Assembly: GCF_000300255.2 (NCBI RefSeq)
Contig: NC_020913.1
Span: forward strand, 494,692-558,691
Length of the DNA stretch: 64,000 nucleotides
Source of the DNA: Candidatus Methanomethylophilus alvi Mx1201
GTDB taxonomy: Archaea > Thermoplasmatota > Thermoplasmata > Methanomassiliicoccales > Methanomethylophilaceae
Reading direction: 5' to 3'
The notes under the pieces were generated by a model that was not told the origin of the DNA, did no database searches, and saw only the letters and a program-made list of their open reading frames with translations. Positions within the stretch are counted from its first letter, which is position 1. Each line of letters starts with the position of its first letter. Below are positions 34,830 through 42,898 of the stretch, in pieces. A program made the translations under genes and the position numbers.

Positions 34830-35294
34830 TCACTGCTTCATCAGGTCCACCATGGCGACCTGTTCCAGGACCGCGTCTTCCGGGGGGATCCCTTCGAACA
34901 TCTCCGCACCCAGGTTCCTGGCCTTCTCCTCCGACGCATCGCAGAGGGAGTCGTCCCTATCCGCACCCAGATCCGAAAGTGCCAGATCCCCGTCTATTCC
35001 TAGGACGGCTGCGACCATCGTCCCGTCCCCCTTCGGTCTCATCTTCTTCAGGGCCTTGCCTATCTGCCTCTCGCAGGCGGCGTATAGGACTATCTCGGTG
35101 ATCAGGGTCTTCGCCCTGTTCCTGCCTTCGGCGAAAGCCCTGTCCGCATGCATGACTGCGCTGACGATATGGTCCTTCCCGCAGACGACGGACGGGTCGA
35201 AAAGGACCACCTCCCCGCCCATGCCGGTGAAATGCTCCACCGCATCCTCGAAGGAGAAGTCCCCGCGGAGCCCTACCACCTGTACGTCTGTCAT
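34830..35294 (-). CDS. cgi121: KEOPS complex subunit Cgi121
   Basis: The 154-residue protein matches Cgi121/TPRKB: VVGLRGDFSFEDAVEHF at the start, then VCGKDHIVSAVMHADRAFAEG, and the hallmark ITEIVLYAACERQIGKALKKM near residue 85. KEOPS makes the N6-threonylcarbamoyladenosine modification at A37 of tRNAs; Cgi121 helps recruit the tRNA. The ATG at 35294 aligns with family starts; an in-frame ATG at 35348 would add 18 residues. It is divergent from homoserine kinase. Pcc1, another KEOPS subunit, is encoded at 58656-58922 in the leu operon. Confidence 0.85.
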   Translation of the reverse strand: MTDVQVVGLRGDFSFEDAVEHFTGMGGEVVLFDPSVVCGKDHIVSAVMHADRAFAEGRNRAKTLITEIVLYAACERQIGKALKKMRPKGDGTMVAAVLGIDGDLALSDLGADRDDSLCDASEEKARNLGAEMFEGIPPEDAVLEQVAMVDLMKQ

Positions 35295-35360
35295 GCCTGT
35301 TCGATTGCCTCCCACATAGTTAACCGTTGCTTTCCCTGCGGAATCCATGTCGGAGGTTAA

Positions 35361-35389
35361 CGTTTATTAGACGTGCGCACGTTTATTAT
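35361..35389. promoter_or_regulatory. Direct repeat CGTTTATTA x2 in the divergent cgi121 / homoserine kinase promoter
   Basis: CGTTTATTA occurs at 35361-35369 and again at 35380-35388, separated by GACGTGCGCA. The second copy leads into TTATAACAGG and is ~35 bases before the homoserine kinase start, so it may contain that gene's TATA element; read on the minus strand, TAATAAACG may serve cgi121. The 19-base period suggests a regulator site. Confidence 0.45.
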
Positions 35390-35419
35390 AACAGGCACGG
35401 TACGGGAGGGACGATAACA

Positions 35420-36352
35420 ATGAGCGACGAGTGGATCAAGATCGCGGCCCCCGCCACGACCTCTAACATAGGGGCCGGTTTCGACACGTTTGGACTCGCA
35501 ATTCACGAACCCTACGACATAATCGAGGGAAGGAAGATACCGTCAGGTATCGTCATCTCGGACATACAGGGCCCGGGAGCGGAGAGCATCACCCGCGACC
35601 CCGCCAAGAACTCCGTGACCATAGCCGCTGCGGAGGTCCTCAAGAGGGCCGGCGCCGACTTCGGTCTCGAGGTCAAGATCACCAAGGGCATCCGTCCTTG
35701 TTCCGGTATCGGGTCATCCGGCGCATCCGCGGCCGGAGGTGCGTACCTCGCACACGTCCTCACCGGGGAGAAGCTCTCCATAAACGAGGTCATCATGTGC
35801 GCTGCCGCCGCCGAGGGATACACCTCCGGCTCCATCCATGCCGACAACGTCGCACCCTGCATCCTCGGGGGATTCACCATCATCAGGTCCTACGAGCCCT
35901 TCGAGGTCCTCAAGATCGACCCTCCGAAGGATCTCGGACTCGTCGTAGCCCTTCCGGACGTTCTCGTGGCGACCGCCGATGCGAGGAAGGTCCTTCCCCA
36001 CGAGGTCCCGGTGAAGGACCTCGTCTTCCATGTAGGGCATGCGTCCTCCCTGGTCTATGCGATGATGACCGACGATCTGCCCCTCATAGGGAGGTCGGTC
36101 GCGGACATGGTCTTCGAGCCCGCCCGTGCACCTCTCGTCCCCCATCTGAAAGAGGCCGAGAAGGCCGCCATGAACCACGGCGCCATAGTCTCCTTCCTGG
36201 GAGGATCCGGGCCGTGCGTCATGTCGTTCTACGACAAGAGCACCCACAAGGGAGAGGTCATCGCCGAGAGCGTGAGGAAAGTCTTTAACGATAACAATAT
36301 GAAATGCGATATCTGGGTGACCGATTGCGGCACCGGATGCAGGAGGCTTTGA
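35420..36352 (+). CDS. thrB: Homoserine kinase
   Basis: The 310-residue GHMP kinase phosphorylates homoserine in threonine synthesis. Family motifs: APATTSNIGAGFDTFGLAI at residues ~9-27, the ATP-binding IRPCSGIGSSGASAAGGAY near residue 91, and the C-terminal FLGGSGPCVMSFYD near residue 267. The next gene, threonine synthase, starts one base after this stop, so product and substrate enzymes are co-translated. TATA-like TTATTATAAC (35383-35392) precedes it. Confidence 0.93.
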   Translation: MSDEWIKIAAPATTSNIGAGFDTFGLAIHEPYDIIEGRKIPSGIVISDIQGPGAESITRDPAKNSVTIAAAEVLKRAGADFGLEVKITKGIRPCSGIGSSGASAAGGAYLAHVLTGEKLSINEVIMCAAAAEGYTSGSIHADNVAPCILGGFTIIRSYEPFEVLKIDPPKDLGLVVALPDVLVATADARKVLPHEVPVKDLVFHVGHASSLVYAMMTDDLPLIGRSVADMVFEPARAPLVPHLKEAEKAAMNHGAIVSFLGGSGPCVMSFYDKSTHKGEVIAESVRKVFNDNNMKCDIWVTDCGTGCRRL

Positions 36353-36353
36353 A

Positions 36354-37574
36354 ATGGCAAACCACAAGGTAGTATGTTGGATGTGCGGAGCAGAGGTAAA
36401 GGACCCTTACGTCAACCTCTGTCCCAAATGCGGCGGTCTCCTGACCGTCAAGATGGATCTTTCCGAGGTCTCCGAGATGAACCCCGAGGACCTCCGCAAG
36501 ACGCAGATCGGTGTCTGGAGGTATGCCCCCTTCATGCCCGTCGACCCTGCGCACAAGGTGTCCATCCAGGAAGGAGGAACCCCCCTCTACAAGACCGAGG
36601 CCCTCGGTGCCGAGGTGGGCGTCCCCAACGCATACGTGAAATTCGAGGGACTCAACCCCACCGGGTCCTTCAAGGACAGAGGAATGACCATCGGAGTCTC
36701 CCACGCCAAGGAGCTCGGGGCCAAGATCGTCGGATGTGCATCCACCGGGAACACCTCCGCCGCCCTCTCCGCATACGCATCCAAGGCCGGCATGAAATGC
36801 GCGGTCTTCCTTCCTTCCGGAAAAGTGGCCATGGGAAAGCTCGCCCAGGCCCTGTTCTTCGGAGCGAAGGTTCTGTCGGTCGACGGGAACTTCGACGATG
36901 CGCTCGCACTCGCCAGGAAGATGTCCGAGGAGAAGAAGCTGTACCTGCTCAACTCCATCAACCCCTACCGCCCCGAAGGACAGAAGTCCGTCCTCTTCGA
37001 GATCTGGGACCAGCTCGGGTTCAAGATGCCCGACAGGGTCATCCTCCCCGTCGGCAACGCGGCCAACATCTGGGCCGTCTACAAGGCATGCATGGAGCTC
37101 AAGGAGATCGGATGGATCGACAAGATCCCGAAGCTCACCGGTATCCAGGCGGCAGGTGCCTCCCCCGTCGCGAAGGCGTTCGAGGAGGGTGCGATGGACT
37201 TCGTCCCCGAGGGCAACCCCGAGACCGTCGCCACCGCCATCAGGATCGGCAACCCCGTCAGCGGGAAGAAGGCCCTCAAGGCCATCTACGACACAAAGGG
37301 ATACGCCACCACCGTCACCGACGAGGAGATCATCAAGGCGCAGCTCCTCCTCGGAAGGAAGGAGGGTGTCTGCGTGGAGCCCGCGTCCGCCGCATCCGTC
37401 GCCGGACTCAAGAAGCTCAGGGAACAGGGCGTCATCGACAAGGACGAGACCGTCGCCTGCATCTGCACCGGTAACGGACTCAAGGACCCGGACACGATCC
37501 TCGCCAACGTCCCCAAGCCCATCCCCTGCCAGAACTCCGTGAAGGATGTCGAGCGCATCCTCAGCGAGAACTGA
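36354..37574 (+). CDS. thrC: Threonine synthase
   Basis: The 406-residue PLP enzyme turns O-phosphohomoserine into threonine. The N-terminus has a zinc-ribbon (VCWMCGAEVKDPYVNLCPKC, residues ~6-25), usual for archaeal and plant-type ThrC. The PLP lysine lies in NPTGSFKDRGM near residue 103, and the phosphate-binding LPVGNAANIW is near residue 227. GCASTGNTSAAL matches the substrate loop. It forms a two-gene operon with homoserine kinase and is followed by a strong hairpin. Confidence 0.94.
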   Translation: MANHKVVCWMCGAEVKDPYVNLCPKCGGLLTVKMDLSEVSEMNPEDLRKTQIGVWRYAPFMPVDPAHKVSIQEGGTPLYKTEALGAEVGVPNAYVKFEGLNPTGSFKDRGMTIGVSHAKELGAKIVGCASTGNTSAALSAYASKAGMKCAVFLPSGKVAMGKLAQALFFGAKVLSVDGNFDDALALARKMSEEKKLYLLNSINPYRPEGQKSVLFEIWDQLGFKMPDRVILPVGNAANIWAVYKACMELKEIGWIDKIPKLTGIQAAGASPVAKAFEEGAMDFVPEGNPETVATAIRIGNPVSGKKALKAIYDTKGYATTVTDEEIIKAQLLLGRKEGVCVEPASAASVAGLKKLREQGVIDKDETVACICTGNGLKDPDTILANVPKPIPCQNSVKDVERILSEN

Positions 37575-37584
37575 AACCATAATC

Positions 37585-37607
37585 CCGGAGGGGGATATCC
37601 CCTCCGG
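37585..37607 (+). terminator. Hairpin terminator after threonine synthase
   Basis: CCGGAGGGG pairs perfectly with CCCCTCCGG across the five-base loop GATAT, eleven bases after the stop codon. The trailing AAAACA is not a U-run, so processing may be factor-dependent. Confidence 0.65.
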
Positions 37608-37649
37608 AAAACATGTTCCAGACATCGGTATCCGAGGGTATGGTCCATC

Positions 37650-38846
37650 ATGTCCGCATCCAGAACCGACGATGTTTTCTCAGATATGCTGTCGAACGGC
37701 AGGGATCTTCCCTGGATGAAACGCGCCCTCACCGACAGGTCCTACAAGAAGTTCGTCAATTGTAATGTGCCAGACAACAGCATGACGAATTCCGACCTCG
37801 CCACATACGGGGACGCGCTGCTGAAGTTCGCACTCTGCAGCATACTTCTGGACAGACCCGGGCATATGAGCGTGTCCAAGTCCCATTACGAATCGGATAA
37901 GACCCTGGTGACCGTGATCGGGAAGCGCTACCGCATAATGGACCACCTCCTCTACGATCGGGACGACCGCAACATAGCCAGCGATTACAATTGGTCTCCT
38001 GGGAGCGGGAACGAGGACCGCCGTCACAAGCATATCGCGACGGCCGTGGAAGCGGTCCTCGGAGCGATATACAAGGAGCACGGGGATATGGACGAGATAA
38101 TCTCCATCGCGGAGCACTGGGTCTCCGTGGTCGACGAAGAGGACCGCATAACCGATGCCATCAGGCAACGCCGATCCCGGGGTTCATGCGACCAGGAAGA
38201 ACACCGCCGACGTAAGGACCGCACCCAGGACCGTTCCTCCGGCCATCTGCATGGGCGTATGCTTCCCGAGCACGTACCTGCACCACATGGCCACCGGATA
38301 TACGGACAGCGACAGGAGTCCGACCGGACCGAATGTCCAAGTCAATGCGACTGCGGCGCACATTATGCCCATGGCGTGAAGGCTGATCTTCCAGTGCATG
38401 GTTATGGGTATCACGGCCGCCGTACAGACCAGGCAACTCACCATCATGGCGACGGTAACGTCGGGGGCATCCGCCGCGATAAGGACCACGGACCCTGCCA
38501 GATAGATGAGGCCGGCGACCGCCAGAGGAAATATCCTATCCTCGCGTCTCACGATATCCCCGTCATCGTTCCCGGTCTTCTTCGAGAAGTACAGGACCAC
38601 CGCTATCGGAAGAACGGTGGCGAACAGGAGGGATACGGATGCGGATACCGCATATCCCGCCCCGCCGTCCGCGGCCATGTTTATGAGCAGGAGGACGGGG
38701 ATGTCCAGGATAGGGGGCTGTACGAGATTGGAGAAGACGGCTGCGAACCTCTTCTTCCCCGGGGACATCTCGGTCTTGCAGAGGCATGTAGGGTCGTTCA
38801 TGACATATGTGCCTCCAGAGCCTTGCGGAGCTGTTTCTCCGCATGA
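37650..38846 (+). CDS. RNase III-like domain protein with an over-long 3' reading frame
   Basis: Residues ~45-165 resemble an RNase III fold: a catalytic-motif-like TYGDALLKFALCSILLD, and HIATAVEAVLGAIYKEHGD carrying the second acidic site. No double-stranded-RNA-binding domain is seen. After residue ~175 the frame becomes Arg/His/Gly-rich and runs antisense to the PAP2-like gene for ~660 bases, so the last ~220 residues are unlikely to be real; a lost stop or frameshift near 38150 is probable, since a one-base shift there reaches TAA at once. Archaeal RNase III proteins are rare. A TGTGCCAGA motif is at 37767-37775. Confidence 0.6.
   Translation: MSASRTDDVFSDMLSNGRDLPWMKRALTDRSYKKFVNCNVPDNSMTNSDLATYGDALLKFALCSILLDRPGHMSVSKSHYESDKTLVTVIGKRYRIMDHLLYDRDDRNIASDYNWSPGSGNEDRRHKHIATAVEAVLGAIYKEHGDMDEIISIAEHWVSVVDEEDRITDAIRQRRSRGSCDQEEHRRRKDRTQDRSSGHLHGRMLPEHVPAPHGHRIYGQRQESDRTECPSQCDCGAHYAHGVKADLPVHGYGYHGRRTDQATHHHGDGNVGGIRRDKDHGPCQIDEAGDRQRKYPILASHDIPVIVPGLLREVQDHRYRKNGGEQEGYGCGYRISRPAVRGHVYEQEDGDVQDRGLYEIGEDGCEPLLPRGHLGLAEACRVVHDICASRALRSCFSA
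38184..38801 (-). CDS. PAP2-like membrane protein
   Basis: The 205-residue protein has about six hydrophobic segments (AVSASVSLLFATVLPIAVVL, IFPLAVAGLIYLAGSVVLIA, VAMMVSCLVCTAAVIPITM, then AMGIMCAAVALTWTFGPVGL). The last third, HWKISLHAMGIMCA and GKHTPMQMAGGTVLGA, resembles the two histidine motifs of the PAP2 phosphatase / undecaprenyl-diphosphate phosphatase superfamily, though with substitutions. It may act on polyprenyl phosphates. Its start overlaps the stop of the upstream nucleotide kinase by four bases. Confidence 0.65.
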   Translation of the reverse strand: MNDPTCLCKTEMSPGKKRFAAVFSNLVQPPILDIPVLLLINMAADGGAGYAVSASVSLLFATVLPIAVVLYFSKKTGNDDGDIVRREDRIFPLAVAGLIYLAGSVVLIAADAPDVTVAMMVSCLVCTAAVIPITMHWKISLHAMGIMCAAVALTWTFGPVGLLSLSVYPVAMWCRYVLGKHTPMQMAGGTVLGAVLTSAVFFLVA

Positions 38847-39367
38847 TCCGGGTCACTGGAATTGTCTATGACCATCCATCCTTCGGCCAGTTCCCTCATG
38901 CGCCCCCTCGTCTTTTCGAGCCTCTCCCTGGTCTCGAACATCTCTCTGTCCTCCCCTCTTCTGTCGATCCTCTCGAGCGCCGTATCCGGTCCGACATCCA
39001 CGAATATCCTCATATCGGGGGAAGGAAGGGCACCGTCAATTATCCTGTAGCCGATCCTGTACAGGCGGGTCGGGAGATAGGCGGCCGCCAGACTGTAACG
39101 TACGAATACGAAGTCGTCCGATCCGACCCTTCTCATCGCCGCGAGGGAGGAGACGATATCCAATAGGTAGAACACGGTGGCGGCGACGGCGGCCGGGACT
39201 CCGTCGGAAAGAAGGAATCTGGCACTTATCCTTCCGAACGTCCGGGACCGGTCGGGATGGGTGAATACGGAAACGGTCCTTCCTTCGGACTCCAGGATCC
39301 TGCGCAGACGGTCGGCGATGGTGGATTTCCCGGACCCGTCCATGCCGTCTATAACATACCAGGTCAT
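38798..39367 (-). CDS. Thymidylate kinase-like nucleotide kinase
   Basis: The 189-residue P-loop kinase has Walker A DGMDGSGKSTIADRL at residues ~7-21 and the lid/DR(Y) region FVRYSLAAAYLP; the base-binding RRGEDREMFETRERL near residue 138 is typical of dTMP kinases. Closely related archaeal proteins include kinases of unknown specificity, so dTMP is the leading but not certain substrate. The downstream PAP2-like gene overlaps by four bases (ATGA), and the Hel308 gene is encoded 16 bases downstream on the same strand coordinates to the right, i.e. upstream in transcription. Confidence 0.8.
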   Translation of the reverse strand: MTWYVIDGMDGSGKSTIADRLRRILESEGRTVSVFTHPDRSRTFGRISARFLLSDGVPAAVAATVFYLLDIVSSLAAMRRVGSDDFVFVRYSLAAAYLPTRLYRIGYRIIDGALPSPDMRIFVDVGPDTALERIDRRGEDREMFETRERLEKTRGRMRELAEGWMVIDNSSDPDHAEKQLRKALEAHMS

Positions 39368-39383
39368 TTTCAGTGTTCCAGCG

Positions 39384-41636
39384 TCAGAACGAATCTATGT
39401 TCCTCTGGGTCCCGCCGAGTTTCTCGTCCATCTCGGCGGCCATCTTCTCCAACATATATTCGGTCTCTTCGTCGTAATCTTCCCGGGGAGGCTCCTCGTC
39501 CCTCACCCCGTATCCCGCCTGTTCCTTCAGGCTCTTGGCCAGGGACGGGCCGATCCTGTTGAGTGCGGCAAGGGCCCCCACATCCCATCTGGCTATGTCG
39601 GTCCTGTTCCTTATGCCGGCGTTGAGGAGGGTCCTGGCCCTGGATCTCCCGACCCCTCTGAACGAGACCAGGGGGATCAGCTCCTCCTTCACTCCGTACC
39701 TCACCCTCGTGAGCAGGGGTTTGATGGTCCTGCTCGCATCGGGGTTGAAGATGAACGCTATCTCGTTCATCGAGTAGAGTATCCAGTCCGCGGAGTCCAC
39801 CCTGGAGCGGATGTCTCCGGGACCTATCTTCATCCTGTCGGTGATGACGTCCTCTGAGACCTCGTCTATCCAATCCCTGAGCAGGACGGCGGTCTTCAGG
39901 TCGGCCATGTGGTTGTCCCACGACGCCTCCTCGTATCCGTCGCCTCCGCATTCGTCTATCAGGGTACAGAGGTACTTCCCGTCGTATTCGGCATCCACCA
40001 ACTCCAACATGTCGGTGTCCGACTTCTTAGGATACATCCCCATGACGTCCGGGGTGCAGGCCAATACCTGCATGACCATGAACTCGTCCGTGTCGTCGTC
40101 CATCTTCAGGACGGCCTTCTTCAGGATCACGGCGGTCCACGGGTCGATATAGAGGTCCGAGACCCTCTTTCCGAACGGGAGGATCCTTATGCTGTCGCCG
40201 TTCCTCTCCACCATGCCCTGTTCGGCGAGGAAGTCCACGACGTTCTCGATCACCCTCTCTATCCCGTAGAGCTGGGACGTGGCGCCGAAGAACGTCTCGT
40301 GCATGAACTCGGCGATGCCTTCTTCTGAGTCGGCGTCGCCCGTGGCGATAAGACCCAGTATGTGGCTTCTGAGGGTCTTCTCGTTCCCCAGTTTGGATGT
40401 GAGCCTCTCGGTGTCCTGGCACACATAGTCGTCCATGAGATGCTCGTAGTCGTCGTACGACTTGGCTATCAGGACCGCCTCCCCCCACGGGTCGTATCCG
40501 GGGCGTCCTGCGCGTCCGCACATCTGTTTTATCTCCATAACGGGGATGGGGACGTTGCCGGCATTGCTCTCGAAGCGGGTGGTGTCCCTGACTATGACCC
40601 TTCTGGCGGGCAGGTTGATGCCTGCGGCGAGGGTCGGAGTGGCGACGATGCATTTGATCCTCCTCTCGCGGAAACCCTCCTCCACGGCGCGCCTCTGCTT
40701 GTAATCCAGACCGGCGTGGTGGAACGCTATCCCGCAGGCTACGCAGTCCGCCAGTTTCACCCCCACGGAAGTGGTGTCCGCACCGCCCTCCAGCATCTGG
40801 CGTTCGGAGTCCGTGATGGACGACCCCGTAAGTGCCAGCATCTTCTTGGAGAACTTGGAGGCCACCGATTCGGTGGACCTCCTCGAGTTGACGAAGACCA
40901 TCACCTGTCCGCCGTCGGAGACCGTCTGTTTGATCATCGCCCAGATCGGGTCTGTCTCGGGAGGGACCTCGACGGAGCTGGCGTCGGAGAAGACGATCTC
41001 CTGGTTGTAGTATACGCCCTCCTTGAGTTTCGTGGGTCTCCAGTCGGTCCTCACGAGGTCCGCATCCAGCCACATGGCCAGATCCTCCGCGTTGGATATG
41101 GTGGCGGAGAGGGCTATCACCTGCATCCCCGGGTTGCGGTGCATGAACTTGGTCATGGCGACCTCCAGGGTGGGTCCCCTCCCCGGGTCGTGTATCATGT
41201 GCACCTCGTCGGCTATGATGAGTCCCAGATCGTCTATCCACCTGTTGCCGTGGCGTATCATGGAGTCCGCCTTCTCCGACGTGGCTATGACGATGTCCGC
41301 ATCCGACACGTCGTCGTCCCTGTCCGGGTCGCCGGTGGTCATGACCACGCGTATACCCAGATCGGAGAATTTCGCAAGGTCGTCCCTCTTCTCGGAGGCC
41401 AGGGCCTTCAGCGGTACGATGTACAGGACCTTCGACCTCTTCCTCAGGACCATGTTCAGGGCCGGGATGAAACCCACGAGGGACTTCCCGCTCGCCGTAG
41501 GCACGGCGGCCACCAGGTTCTTTCCGGAGAGCGCCTTGGGGATGGCCTCCGCCTGCGGAGGATACATCTCGTTGAATCCCTGCATCTCCAGAGCGTCCCT
41601 GAGGGCGTCGGGGATGTCGAGGTCCCTGAATTTCAT
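39384..41636 (-). CDS. hel308: Hel308-type superfamily 2 DNA helicase
   Basis: The 750-residue helicase unwinds lagging-strand or forked DNA in archaea. Motifs: Q-like YPPQAEAI, Walker A VPTASGKSLVGF near residue 47, DEVH box LIIADEVHMIHD near residue 143, SAT in VIALSATISN, FVNSRRSTESVA, and QMCGRAGRPGYDPWG near residue 365. The C-terminus has the winged-helix, ratchet and helix-hairpin-helix parts (SFRGVGRSRARTLLNAG). The ATG at 41636 follows a minus-strand TATA (GTTATAAC, 41658-41665) by ~25 bases, so the start is leaderless; the longer frame to 41693 is rejected. Confidence 0.93.
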   Translation of the reverse strand: MKFRDLDIPDALRDALEMQGFNEMYPPQAEAIPKALSGKNLVAAVPTASGKSLVGFIPALNMVLRKRSKVLYIVPLKALASEKRDDLAKFSDLGIRVVMTTGDPDRDDDVSDADIVIATSEKADSMIRHGNRWIDDLGLIIADEVHMIHDPGRGPTLEVAMTKFMHRNPGMQVIALSATISNAEDLAMWLDADLVRTDWRPTKLKEGVYYNQEIVFSDASSVEVPPETDPIWAMIKQTVSDGGQVMVFVNSRRSTESVASKFSKKMLALTGSSITDSERQMLEGGADTTSVGVKLADCVACGIAFHHAGLDYKQRRAVEEGFRERRIKCIVATPTLAAGINLPARRVIVRDTTRFESNAGNVPIPVMEIKQMCGRAGRPGYDPWGEAVLIAKSYDDYEHLMDDYVCQDTERLTSKLGNEKTLRSHILGLIATGDADSEEGIAEFMHETFFGATSQLYGIERVIENVVDFLAEQGMVERNGDSIRILPFGKRVSDLYIDPWTAVILKKAVLKMDDDTDEFMVMQVLACTPDVMGMYPKKSDTDMLELVDAEYDGKYLCTLIDECGGDGYEEASWDNHMADLKTAVLLRDWIDEVSEDVITDRMKIGPGDIRSRVDSADWILYSMNEIAFIFNPDASRTIKPLLTRVRYGVKEELIPLVSFRGVGRSRARTLLNAGIRNRTDIARWDVGALAALNRIGPSLAKSLKEQAGYGVRDEEPPREDYDEETEYMLEKMAAEMDEKLGGTQRNIDSF

Positions 41637-41657
41637 GCGATGCCCCAGAACATGACT

Positions 41658-41666
41658 TGTTATAAC
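41658..41666 (-). promoter_or_regulatory. TATA box setting the hel308 start
   Basis: The plus strand TGTTATAAC reads GTTATAACA on the minus strand. Transcription would begin at or just before ATG 41636. Confidence 0.5.
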
Positions 41667-41726
41667 CGTTTCGAGGGTATGTTTCGGCCCCAATCGGTGG
41701 ATGTTTCCTCTTTCCTTTTCTTATGG

Positions 41727-41734
41727 TTTAAATA
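41727..41734 (+). promoter_or_regulatory. TATA box of the transglutaminase-lonB unit
   Basis: TTTAAATA lies 25 bases before ATG 41759. An in-frame ATG at 41735 sits within the promoter and is therefore not used. Confidence 0.55.
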
Positions 41735-41758
41735 ATGAGAGCCGATAGGTGTGGACCG

Positions 41759-42898
41759 ATGAAAACGCGCAGCACGGTATTTGCCGCAACCGTGGCGGCG
41801 ATTGTCCTGGCGGCGTCGTTCGTGATGATCGTCTCCGACGATTCGTCCGCGTCCGACCCCGTATTCTCAGGCTATTACTATAATCAGCTGAACACCGATG
41901 AGAAGGCTGTCTACGACAAGCTCGAGAGCCTCGATCTCAACAGCACGCCGATCCAGTCGGATGTTGTTGGGGGTGCGACGTATTATCACATCACCGTGTC
42001 CCTCACCATGTCCTCCGCGGGTTCCTCAGACGTCGTCCTGAAGGAGGTACGCAACGCCTGGCTGGCCACGAAGATGGTGGATCCGATGGCATGGTGGGCA
42101 TGGAGCTACGACGATCCGGCCGCGGCCATCCCCTCCGTGGATGTCTCGTCCTCGACGGTGTCCTTCAAGATCATGATGACCAAGCAATACGCTGAAGGTG
42201 GCGCAACGGCCCTGAAAGGGATGGTGACCGATACCGCGGCGGCCATAGACGCCGCCGTCTCCGGGTTCGACTTCTCCTCGACTGCATCGACGGCCGACAA
42301 GATCAAGGCGATCAACAGTTACCTCTGCGGCAGCGATTTCAAGTACGATCCGGCCGTCAGTTCGGGTTCGGGCGACAAATGTCCCTACAACGGAACGGTC
42401 TACGGGGCCTTCGTGAACACCGGTGCGGACGGCAAGCACATCCTGGTATGTTCCGGGTACGCCGCGGCCTTCCAGGCCATCTGCGACAAGCTCGGCATAC
42501 CCTGCCTCACCGTGTTCGGTACCGCGGCCGGCAGTTCTTCCAACGACCTGCATGCATGGAACATAGTCATCCTGGAATCCAAGGTCTACGGGGTCGACGT
42601 CACGTTCGACGCCACCGGAAAGGACAGCACCGCCTACCTCTGCGTCGGAGCGTATACCGTGAACAACGGGGTGACCTTCAGCCAGAGCCATCAGCCGTTC
42701 GTAAGCAACAACACGGACGACCTGTACATGGGGGGATTCGTCTCTTACGACCTCGAGGACAGCGGATATCCCTGGCCTGCCGAGGACGGAGGGATAGTGG
42801 TCAAGTTGACCGAGTTCGCCCCGTGGATCGTGATCGGTCTCATCTGCGCCTTGCTGGCATACGTCCTCTACTCCATCGGTAAGAAAGGAGAGCAGTGA
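41759..42898 (+). CDS. Exported transglutaminase-like membrane-anchored protein
   Basis: The 379-residue protein has an N-terminal signal peptide (FAATVAAIVLAASFVMIVS) and a C-terminal membrane helix (WIVIGLICALLAYVLYSIG). The extracellular part holds a transglutaminase/protease core: Cys in ILVCSGYAAAFQAICDKLGI near residue 222, His in NDLHAWNIVIL near residue 263, and Asp in VYGVDVTFDATG. These proteins are probably cysteine peptidases or amidases acting at the cell surface; the substrate is unknown. Its stop overlaps the start of lonB (GTGA, 42895-42898), which suggests a link to membrane protein quality control. Confidence 0.82.
   Translation: MKTRSTVFAATVAAIVLAASFVMIVSDDSSASDPVFSGYYYNQLNTDEKAVYDKLESLDLNSTPIQSDVVGGATYYHITVSLTMSSAGSSDVVLKEVRNAWLATKMVDPMAWWAWSYDDPAAAIPSVDVSSSTVSFKIMMTKQYAEGGATALKGMVTDTAAAIDAAVSGFDFSSTASTADKIKAINSYLCGSDFKYDPAVSSGSGDKCPYNGTVYGAFVNTGADGKHILVCSGYAAAFQAICDKLGIPCLTVFGTAAGSSSNDLHAWNIVILESKVYGVDVTFDATGKDSTAYLCVGAYTVNNGVTFSQSHQPFVSNNTDDLYMGGFVSYDLEDSGYPWPAEDGGIVVKLTEFAPWIVIGLICALLAYVLYSIGKKGEQ

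Noticed and set aside
36285..37625. 446-residue minus-strand frame opposite threonine synthase
   Set aside because: It has no recognisable domain and threonine synthase on the plus strand is certain.
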